Below are positions 37,734 through 49,900 of a DNA stretch of 64,000 nucleotides, piece by piece. Below the pieces are notes generated by a model. It saw only the letters and a program-made list of their open reading frames with translations. It was not told the DNA's origin and ran no database searches. The first letter of the stretch is position 1, and every line of letters begins with the position of its first letter. Origin of the DNA: Mactromeris polynyma (taxonomy: Eukaryota; Mollusca; Bivalvia; Venerida; Mactridae); contig JASFXZ010000001.1 of NCBI GenBank assembly GCA_032209605.1, forward strand, positions 36,708,619-36,772,618, given 5' to 3'. The translations under genes were made by a program, and so were the position numbers.

Positions 37734-37915
37734 TTATTTATGTATATTATAATTAAATTCTTGTCCTATAAGATTTCCCAGTCTTTCATTAAACGGTTTA
37801 AAAAACTCTTCCAGTAAGGTTTTCGTCTCATCAAGCATATCTAGAACGCCATGCGTGTTCTTTGCCGTGATATCTTGAGAAACAATGTCTTCTACCACTG
37901 CATCGGGCAAAGGTT
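37734..37915 (-). CDS. Sulfotransferase exon 8 (C-terminus)
   Basis: Acceptor tttccctttttag, then E/PLPDAVVEDIV through FFKPFNERLGNLIG to a TAA at 37734-37736. The FxxPFNxRL helix is a hallmark of the family's C-terminal end. AATAAA overlaps the stop codon; I see no clear further polyadenylation signal close by. Confidence 0.9.
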
Positions 37916-40900
37916 CTAAAAAGGGAAAGACAAGAAAAGCTCATGTTATTTAATCGTGTATTGAATAAAGGCTATTTGTGAGTGAGCATCGAATGCAATA
38001 ATTTCACAAGTGGCTTAGCCACGAGACAAACTGTAAGTCAGATGCCAATGAGATGAAATAACTTTCGAGCAGCAAAAATAGAAATATTCTTATATCACAC
38101 TTCATTTCGTTTTTTTTTAATTTTTCGACGCAGCCGTACTAACATGGCTTTGCTATTTGCATATCAGTGTTGTATAAACTAACTAAAACTTCTCTTCAAT
38201 CGAACAACGTTTGTGACCTTGACGCGGATTGGTTAATCGTTCGATAAGGGGTACGTTACCTTACCGAAATCCACTGAATTTCGGTGAATTAACCGAAATC
38301 CATTTGGATCGTGAGTGACCAGCAATCGCAACAGCTCGGCATTTTTATGTTGCACAACAAGTCTTAACCTTCAAATTGCGTCGACCATATTGTTTCAAAA
38401 TATATTGCTTGTTATTGGTGTTAATTACATTTAATTTCCCTGTCGAGTGCCTCTTCTGCTATCAAGTAGTTCTTCAAAAACAATCTTCAACAGCTCACAT
38501 TTCCGAAGTGAATGTATTTTATTGTTTATTGTATTTAAACTGTATATTGTAAGGAAACAAATGAACTGTGTAATTATTTTGTTTCCGATGTGCGAATTCA
38601 GTCATTTTTTACTGCATGTATTCATCCGCCATCGTTGACAAGAATTAAAACAATAAATAACTAGCAATAGGCTATAAACAACGTGTGGAACGAAATTTAA
38701 GATTTGTTCATCAATAATGTTCATCTCTCACTCTGCATCTGGATGATAATTATAGTTAATTCAATATCCTCTATATCCATTTCTATTTTGACAATTGAAG
38801 CAGACGTCACAAAGGTAAACAGAAAAGGGAGACACCTGCTGCTTTACTTAAAATGTAAACGAAGGGAGACAACTGCATGGCACTCCATGGGTTAGTCTGG
38901 AGTTGCTTCCCCTTTCACTATGTTACGGTTCTATTTGAGTTATAGTACGCAGGGAACCAGACTATCCATGGGTTTTTTGAGAGAAAAGTAGTCCGTTGCA
39001 GTGAAATTTCACCGTGAGTAAATCGGATAATAACCAATTTTTGCTAAAGATAGGGGTGAAAATGTCATACTTTTTAAAGCGCAGCAAAATCATAATTTGG
39101 AAAAACTGTTTATTTTCAACTAAGTTTCTATAAACAACTCGTTTTATGTATGCAAATGTTATTATAAGCTACATGAGTGAAAATATATTACGGAATTTGT
39201 TGAACAAGTTTCCTGCCGACAAATTTCATATATTATTTATATCTTAAATTGCAAATTAACATATAATGACAATATTGAACTTTTTCCCGCAAAAAAAGAG
39301 CCATCGCTTTAACGCAAATGTGACGCCATGCCGTATGTTATTACACTTTTGAGTTCAAACTCCGCGCAGCAGTTATCTTCCCTTGCAGTACAGCAATACT
39401 TACCTATATCTAAAAATGAAAATATTTCCCTTCAAAGCTGATTTCATCTTATTTGAGCGTTCTTCCACTTTTGTGAAGATTAGTTGTTGCCTAGGAAATA
39501 CCCTCAAATAATCTTCTAAGTACACTGAGTAAATTCCAATGAACATACGGGTCTGAAAATACAGATGGGTTAACAGTCTTACCAAGTTATGACAAGGATA
39601 TATGGGTATATGTGACTTCAAATACAGGAGAGTCCATTATGGTCCTGCATCGTTCATCTGAATAATATTGATCTGATATTGTTGTGTTCTCTAAGTGTAA
39701 AACAGCTCCAGCACTTAGCAGTAAAGGGTAATGATGGATAATCGGACAAATTTCATAATCGATTATCGGATCGGTTTGAAAACTCATAATCGATAATCGA
39801 ATCGGAAATAATCGATCCATATTTCGTTTTTAGTGTAGCTCTAAGAATAATGCTGACAGTTAATTTCATTTAAACAACTTTATTTATCTCTTTTTACTAT
39901 ATTTAACATCAATGGGGTGTGACATTACTCTTATATCATAAGATTATTCTATCATTCAATAAATGTTGACTTTGTATATTCGTATTTGACCGAATACATC
40001 GAAAATAATTCTACATACATGTAACTCTTAAATTTGAATGTATATAAAATCATCTTATTGAAAAAACACGTCAGTCAATTTCCGATTATAATCGATAATT
40101 GTAGTTCATAAACGATTGTCACCGACGTCGGATGTCCAGCGACGATTTTTCGATTATTTTCGATAATCGCGCCATCACTAGCATAAAAGGGTGTTTATAA
40201 ACTGCTATGGTTTCAACAATTTTACGCAGAGTCGTCCAAGAAACATTGCTCTAATTAGGCCTACTTCGAAAGCGATCCTTGGTAAATTCGTAGAGTCCCA
40301 GATATGCAGTTTATACTTGACAAAAGTTTATATTAGGGGTCCCAGGGATGCACAGAAAGTTAAAAATGGGAGTCCCTAGAAAGAAATGTGAGAAATCCCT
40401 GTATATTCATTGCACATGAGTAAGTTGATACATCAGAAACTTACCGACACACGATGCGGGATCATGTCGATACATCGTTTTAAATTTGTGGCATTTTTGC
40501 AACGACGGTCGAATTCTTGTATTGTTCGAACGACTTCAGAGTGAAAGTGATTTGGCGAAGCTCTGCGGGTAAAGTGCTTATAATCGGAGTAGGTTCTGAA
40601 AACAGAAAAAACGATAAAATATACATCAAATATGATAGTACTGTATATTGTTACTTGGAACCAGATCACACCGTACAACCAGCTGTATCGATGGCTGCTC
40701 TGTTGATTGATGGCTGCCATATGTGCAAGGTGCGATATCGACGAAGGGTAAGTATTTTTGTTGCGTTTTTGTTGTTGATTTTTTTAAATCCTTTAAGTCG
40801 TTGCATTTGTTCATTTAAATCTGCCGTAATTACCATCAAGACATTGTTCCATAGCAACATTTTAATTATACAACTGGTTACGAACTGAAACTGACGCACC

Positions 40901-43900
40901 TGGATATTGCGTCGTTTATAACATAGATGTCACTGACGTACCTGAACATTGCGTCTTTTATAATATAGAGGACACTGACGCACCTGAACATTGAGTCGTT
41001 TATTATTTATATGTCAATGTCGCAGACGAACAATACATCGTTTATAACATAGATGTTACCACGTACCTGAACATTGTGTCGTTTATAATTCCTATGTCCT
41101 GGCGCACCTGAACGTGCGTCATTTATAATTGATATGTCAACTGACGCACCTCGACATTTTGTCGTTTATAATTGATATGTCACTGTCGCACAAGAACAAT
41201 ACATCGTTTATAACATAGATATCACTGACGCACCTGAACATTGTGTCGTTTATAATTCCTATGTCCTGGCGCACCTGAACGTGCGTCGTTTATAATTGAT
41301 ATGTCAACTGACGCACCTCGACATTTTGTCGTTTATAATTGATATGTCACTGTCGCACAAGAACAATACATCGTTTATAATTGATATGTCAACTGACGCA
41401 CCTCGACATTTTGTCGTTTATAATTGATATGTCACTGTCGCACAAGAACAATACATCGTTTATAATTGATATGTCAACTGACGCACCTCGACATTTTGTC
41501 GTTTATAATTGATATGTCACTGTCGCACAATAACAATACATCGTTTATAATTGATATGTCAACTGACGCACCTCGACATTTTGTCGTGTATAATTGATAT
41601 GTCACTGTCGCACTAGAACAATACATCGTTTATAATTGATATGTCAACTGACGCACCTCGACATTTTGTCGTTTATAATTGATATGTCACTGTCGCACAA
41701 GAACAATACATCGTTTATAATTGATATGTCAACTGACGCACCTGAACATTGTGTCGTTTATAATTGATATGTCACTGTCGCACAAGAACAATACATCGTT
41801 TATAACATAGATGTCACTGACGCACCTGAACATTGTGTCGTTTATAATTGATATGTCACTGTCTTACCTGAACCTAGAGCAATACATCGTGTATAATATA
41901 GATGTCACTATTGTACATGAACATTTCTCCAACTGTAATATAAAAGTCAGTGTAGTACAGTGTATTAATACTTTGCGTCATTTATAATTAAGCAGTAAAT
42001 ACCTTGTGACCGGGTTCCTTAAAGTCACCAGAATTTTACTTGCGGGATTCAAATGATGAATGACCTCAGCATTTGAGGTAAACTTTGGAGATGGCGATTT
42101 CCAATAACCTTTGGTATACCATATCGTACTTGGACTGAAATCACCTAAAGAAGAAATAGTGCATATAAAATTAAATGTCAACGGCCACAGATTATATATA
42201 CAATCACAATTCCACAGTCCGAATTATTAACAACGGTATTTTGACCTGTTTCGCTACACGTTTCACTAGGCACGTGAGTAAACAGTCCAGCCACAGACGT
42301 CACATCTCTATACTGTCGCTGTTACGAAGACGCGTGTAAAAATCGGAGAACAGAGACACGTATGCGGGGGTAGTGGGTATAGATCAACTTGGCGAGTAGA
42401 TGAATTTCGAAAAAAAATAACGATATAATAACAAATGCTAACAAGTGTATCAAGTCAGAGTTAAACGTAAATACCGTATACTGTGGCTCGTTATTCGACT
42501 TCAGATATGTAATCGCCACGGTAATGTACGAATGTTTATGTCAGCGCTAGCTCTGGGGGTCGCTACTAGGTCTGTATTCAAATATTTAGAGAACTCCAAT
42601 AACGATGTGCGAGCTGGCTCGATATTCATCTCCGCGGACACGTTCGAATGTTGATGTCAGTGCTAGCTCTTGGTTCGCTACTAGGTCTGCATTCAAATAT
42701 TTAGAAAACTCGTATAACGATGTACGAGCTTGCTCGCTATTCAGTTCCAGATATGTATTCGCCGCGGTCAAATCGAATGTTGATGTCAGTGCTAGCTCTG
42801 GATTCGCTACTAGGTCTGTATTCAAATATTTAGAAAACTCGAATAACGGTGTACGACCTGGCTCGTTATTCGACTCCAGATATGTATTCGCAGCGGACCC
42901 GATTCGAATGTTGATGTCAGTGCTTGCTCTGGGTTCGATTTAAGATATGTATTCAAAAATATAAGTCGAATACCGATGTCAGTGCTTGCTCTGTATTCAA
43001 TCTGGTTCGGTATTCAATGTTGATGTATGACGTACGATTGCCGCGCCAACTTCACTCAACTGGTTTTCGAAACCAAACCAAAAGATACATGTTTTGTTGC
43101 AGGCCTAGTGCACACGACTATCGTAAGTTTCACAAACCGAGTCGTGTTAGCTAGATTTATATATTGATAATTATCTGGTGATCTAGTAAGTGTTCTCGAT
43201 TTAAATATCTTTAGTCAAATTACAGCCCCGATAGAGCCCCTAAAGAGCCCCGATACAGCCCCGATACAGCCCCGATAGAACCCTGAACTGCCACTATATT
43301 TGTTGTAAAACTTGACGCTGGATTCCTGCGGACCGAGTATTGGGTTCAATTCCCGGCAAGGTTAGGTCGTGTCCTTAGGTGGCATGTGGCTACGGTCATT
43401 TGTCCCCCACCTCAGATTCATGTGGATCATGTAGTACTAGTTGATAATGAATTCCACAACAGACCGGCATATATGACTAAAATAATGTTGAAAAATGAGT
43501 TAAGTGAAGTTGCCGCGGCAATCGTACATCGTACATCAACATTGAATACCGACCCAGATTGAATACAGAGCCAGCTCTGACATCGTTATTCGACTTATAT
43601 TTTTGAATACATATCTCATATCGAACCCAGAGCCAGCACTGACATCAACATTCGAAACGGGTCCGCGGCGAATACATATCTGGAGTCCAATAACGAGCCA
43701 GCTCGTACATCGTTATTCGAGTGTTTCTTAAATATTTGAATACAGACCTATAACCGAACCCAGAGCTAGCACTGACATCAACATTCGAACTTGACCGCGG
43801 TGAATACATATCTCGAGTCCAATAACGAGCCAGCTCGTACATCGTTATTCGACAGATTTTTAAATATTTGAATACAGACCTATAACCGAACCCAGAGCTA

Positions 43901-46900
43901 GCACTGACATCAACATTCGAACTTGACCGCGGCGAATACATATCTGGAGTCCAATAACGAGCCAGCTCGTACATCGTTATTCGACTGATTTTAAAATATT
44001 TGAATACAGACCTATTACCGAACCAAGAGCTAGCACTGACATCAACATTCGAACTTTACCGCGGCGAATACATATCTGGAGTCCAATAACGAGCCAGCTC
44101 GTTAATCGGTATTCGACTGATTTTTAAATATGTGAATACAGACCTATAACCGAACCCAGAGCTAGCACTGACATCAACATTCGAACTTGACCGCGGCGAA
44201 TACATATCTGAAGTCCAATAACGAGCCAGCTCGTTAATCGTTATTCGAGTGTTTCTTAAATATTTGAATACAGACCTATAACCGAACCCAGAGCTAGCAC
44301 TGACATCAACATTCGAACTTGACTGCGGTGAATACATATCTGGAGTCCAATAACGAGCCAGCTCGTACATCGTTATCCGACAGATTTTTAAATATTTGAA
44401 TACAGACCTATAACCGAACCCAGAGCTAGCACTGACATCAACATTCGAACTTGACCGCGGCGAATACATATCTGGAGTCCAATAACGAGCCAGCTCGTAC
44501 ATCGTTATTCGACTGATTTTTAAATATTTGAATACAGACCTATTACCGAACCCAGAGCTAGCACTGACATCAACATTCGAACTTTACCGCGGGGAATACA
44601 TATCTGGAGTCCAATAACGAGCCAGCTCGTTAATCGGTATTCGACTGATTTTTAAATATTTTAATACAGACCAATAACCGAACCCAGAGCTAGCACTGAC
44701 ATCAACATTCGAACTTGACCGCGGCGAATACATATCTGGAGTCCAATAACGAGCCAGCTCGTTAATCGTTATTCGAGTGTTTCTTAAATATTTGAATACA
44801 GACCTATTACCGAACCCAGAGCTAGCACTGACATCAACATTCTAACTTGACCGCGGCGAATACATATCTGGAGTCCAATAACGAGCCAGCTCGTTAATCG
44901 GTATTCGACTGATTTTTAAATATGTGAATACAGACCTATAACCGAACCCAGAGCTAGCACTGACATCAACATTCGAACTTCACCGCGGCGAATACATATC
45001 TGAAGTCCAATAACGAGCCAGCTCGTTAATCGTTATTCGAGTGTTTCTTAAATATTTGAATACAGACCTATAACCGAACCCAGAGCTAGCACTGACATCA
45101 ACATTCGAACTTGACTGCGGTGAATACATATCTGGAGTCCAATAACGAGCCAGCTCGTACATCGTTATCCGACAGATTTTTAAATATTTGAATACAGACC
45201 TATAACCGAACCCAGAGCTACCACTGACATCAACATTCGAACTTGACCGCGGCGAATACATATCTGAAGTCCAATAACGAGCCAGCTCGTACATCGTTAT
45301 TTGACAGATTTTTAAATATTTGAATACAGACCTATAACCGAACCCAGAACTAGCACTGACATCAACATTCGAACTTGACCGCGGCGAATACATATCTGGA
45401 TATGAAAAACGAGCCAGCTCGTACATCGTTATTCGAGTGTTTTTTAAATATTTGAATACATACCCTATAATATCGAACCCAGAGCTAGCACTGACATCAA
45501 CATTCGAACTTGACCGCGGCGAATACATATCTGGAATCCAATAACGAGCCAGCTCGTACATCGTTATTCGACTGATTTTTAAATATTTGAATACAGACCT
45601 ATTACCGAACCCAGAGCTAGCACTGACATCAACATTCGAACTTGACCGCGGCGAATACATATCTGAAGTCCAATAACGAGCCAGCTCGTACATCGTTATT
45701 CGACAGATTTTTAAATATTTGAATACAGACCTATAACCGAACCCAGAGCTAGCACTGACATCAATATTCGAACTTGACCGCGGCGAATACATATCTGGAT
45801 ATGAAAAACGAGCCAGCTCGTACATCGTTATTCGAGTGTTTTTTAAATATTTGAATACATACCTAATATCGAACCCAGAGCTAGCATTGACATCAACATT
45901 CGACTTGACCGCGGCGAATACATATCTGGAGTCCAATAACGAGCCAGCTCGTTAATCGTTATTCGGGTGTTTTTTAAATATTTGAATACAGACCTATAAC
46001 CGAACCCAGAGCTAGCACTGACATCAACATTCGAACTTCACCGCGGCGAATACATATCTGGAGTCCAATAACGAGCCAGCTCGTACATCGTTATTCGACT
46101 GATTTTTAAATATTTGAATACAGACCTATTACCGAACCCAGAGCTAGCACTGACATCAACATTCGAACTTTACCGCGGCGAATACATATCTGGAGTCCAA
46201 TAACGAGCCAGCTCGTTAATCGGTATTCGACTGATTTTTAATTATTTGAATACAGACCTATAACCGAACCCAGAGCTAGCACTGACATCAACATTCGAAC
46301 TTGACCGCGGTGAATACATATCTGGATATGAAAAACGAGCCAGCTCGTACATCGTTATTCGAGTGTATCTTAAATATTTGAATACAGACCTATTACCGAA
46401 CCCAGAGCTAGCACTGACATCAACATTCGAACTTGACCGCGGTGAATACATATCTGGAGTCCAATAACGAGCCAGCTCGTACATCGTTATTCGACAGATT
46501 TTTAAATATTTGAATACAGACCTATAACCGAACCCAGAGCTAGCACTGACATCAACATTCGAACTTGACCGCGGCGAATACATATCTGGATATGAAAAAC
46601 GAGCCAGCTCGTACATCGTTATTCGAGTGTATCTTAAATATTTGAATACAGACCTATAACCGAACCCAGAGCTAGCACTGACATCAACATTCGAACTTGA
46701 CCGCGGCGAATACATATCTGGAGTCCAATAACGAGCCAGCTCGTACATCGTTATTCGAGTGTTTCTTAAATATTTGAATACAGACCTATTACTGAACCCA
46801 GAGCTAGCACTGACATCAACATTCGAACTTGACCGCGGCGAATACATATCTGAAGTCCAATAACGAGCCAGCTCGTACATCGTTATTCGACAGATTTTTA

Positions 46901-49900
46901 AATATTTGAATACAGACCTATAACCGAACCCAGAGCTAGCACTGACATCAACATTCGAACTTGACCGCGGCGAATACATATCTGAAGTCCAATAACGAGC
47001 CAGCTCGTACATCGTTATTCGACAGATTTTTAAATATTTGAGTACAGACATATAACCGAACCCAGAGCTAGCACTGACATCAACATTCGAACTTGACCGC
47101 GGCGAATACATATCTGGATATGAAAAACGAGCAAGCTCGTACATCGTTATTCGAGTGTTTTTTAAATATTTGAATACATACCTAATATCGAACCCAGAGC
47201 TAGCATTGACATCAACATTCGACTTGACCGCGGCGAATACATATCTGGAGCCCAATAACGAGCCAGCTCGTACATCGTTAGGTGAGCGTTTTTTAAATAT
47301 TTGAATACAGACCTAGTACACGCCCTCTAAACACCTTTTACACGCCCTTCAATCTTTTCGAAAATAAAAGGATTTTTATTTCTGGGGCCCACCTTCCCCC
47401 TCCCCCTAATTTAGTTTTACTGTTTCAATTTGTTTATTTCTTAACTCACAAAAAGAACAAAAGTCTTTGGAGGGCACCCTCCCACTCGCCCCAAAGCATA
47501 CCCATCCCACTCTTTTTTTATTTTTTTTGAATATGTTTATTACAGGTCTTCAACAAAATATTGGAGCGCGGCAACCTCCCCTCCCCCTCCCTCAATTTGT
47601 TTTACTTATTCAATGCTTATTTCAAAAGTCTTAAAAAAATGAAGTGGGCACCCTCCCCTCCCCCTCCCTCTCCCAAGTTTTTTTTACTTTTTCAATTTGT
47701 TTAATTCTTAACACACGAAATCAACAAAAGTATTTGGAGGGCACCCTCCTCCTCACCCCAAAGCATACCCCTCCCTACTCTATTTTTTTTACTTTTTGAA
47801 TATGTTTATTTCAAGTCTTTAACAAAAAAATGGAGGGGGGCACTATCCCCTCCCCTTCCCTCAATTTGTTTTTACTTTTTGAATGTTTATTTCAAGTTTT
47901 CAACAATTTTTTGGAGGGGGGACCCTCCACTCCCCCTCCACCCCCGAGTTTTTTTACTTTTTCAATTTGTTTCAGTCAAAAATCTTCAAAATAATTTGGA
48001 GGGGGCACCTGCCCCCTCCCACTCTCCCCCTTATTTTTTTTTTACTTTTTCATTTTTTTTTCATTTTTAAACTCTCAACTACAACAAAAGTATTTGGGGG
48101 CGATTTTAGCGGGGGAGTGGAGGGTGCCCCCCTACGGATTTTTTTTTACTTTTAGAAAATCGTATGTATAATGATGGTTACTATTCACTTTTTCAATTTG
48201 TTTAATTCTAAACTCACGAAATCAACAAAAGTATTTGGAGGGCACTCTCCCCCTCGCCCCAAAGCATACCCCTCCCTACTCTATTTATTTTTACTTTTTG
48301 AATATGTTTATTTCAAGTCTTCAAAAAAATTTTGAAGGGGAACACCCTCCACTCCCGCGCCTCCCCCGAGGTTTTTTACTTTTTCAATTTGTTTCATTCA
48401 AAAATCTTCAAAATAATTTGGAGGGGGCACCCTCCCCCTCCCACTCTCCCCCTTATTTTTTTTTTATTTTTTTTTATTTTTAAACGCTCAACAACATCAA
48501 AAGTATTTGGGGGCGATTTAACTAGTTGAATATACTATACTTACTGTATCTATCGTGGTAGTGGTAATGTACTACCTACTAGCCATCAGTATTGTTTCTA
48601 ATCTGATAAGAGTGATCAGTAACATACCTTGAAGATATAAGAGGTATTTAGAGTCACACCAGAGGTGCGTTTTTTAGAGGTAGGGGAAATAAGCAAGAAA
48701 AGATAGCCAATGTAGAAAAGGTAGCTGTCTAAAAAACGCTTGAACGATTCGCTAGCTACAAAATGGCGCGCGCCAGACCACACGACACTGTTCCGCATGG
48801 ACGCCATTTTGTTTAGCAAAGCTAGCACTGTCAAAACACGCTACCTATCTAAAGATAGGTGCTATTTTCCCTACGTTTAAGAAACGGCACCGCTACTTTC
48901 CCTACCTAGCGCTAGGTAGAATTCTACTTTTCCTACCTCTAAAAAACGCACCTCAGAGGTGCGTTTGTTAGAGGTAGTGGAAGAAAGCGAGAAAAGTTAG
49001 CCAATGTAGAAAAGGTAGCTGTCTAAAAAACGCTTGAACGCTTCGCTAGCTATAAAATGGCGCCCGCCAGACCAGACGACACTGGACACATGGACGTCAT
49101 TTTGTTTAGCAAAGCTAGCACTGACAAAACACGCTACCTATTTAAAGATAGGGGCTACTTTTCCTACGTCTAAGAAACGGCGCCGCTACTTTTTCTACGT
49201 AGCGCTAGGTAGAATTCTACTTTTCCTATTTCTAAAAAACGCACCATAGGGTTAGAATAACAAACCCATGTAGAGCAATTAATTAGATAAACATGTCGCT
49301 TATTTCATGGATTTCTAATCAAATGGGGGCTAAACTCTAGACCGAGTATTCATTGCAATACCGCACCTTTCACGGGTCGTCCGTTTGATCAGTTTATGAC
49401 AGGCTTAATTTGTCGTCTATGTTGGTTCTCTACACGCGTCGTGTAAACAAACTCATGTCAAAATTCATTACAAAGCTAAGCGCTCATTGGTCAGCAGTAG
49501 TCGCTTATCTAATCATTCTAATATTTATTGTTCTAATATTGTTTAAAGCGTTGGGGGGGACCTGATAATAGGTATGTTTATACAACAAATGCACTGCTGA
49601 TGTCTCGCTTGATTACACGAACGCTTAACGATTAATGACAACCCCAGAAATTTACGGCGACTTATTTTTCGGCTTACTTTTGAAAATTAATAAGTAAACA
49701 AAAAAATTAGGGGAAGGGGGGAGTGCCCCCTCCAATTTTATTTGAAGACTTTTGACATTAACAAATTTAATAAGTAAAACAAAAAATAGAGGGGCAGGAG
49801 AGGGGAGAGAGATGGTTTGGGGCGATGGGGGAAGGATGCCTCCTAAGGACTTTTGTTGTTGTTGTTGTTGTTTAGAGTTAAGAAATAAAAATAGGTATGC

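Noticed and set aside
44980..47255. Long minus-strand open frames of 318 and 337 codons with 44-residue repeats
   Set aside because: They are translations of the 132-bp transposon arm; the mirror arm gives the same peptides and no unique sequence, start context or splice structure supports a gene.
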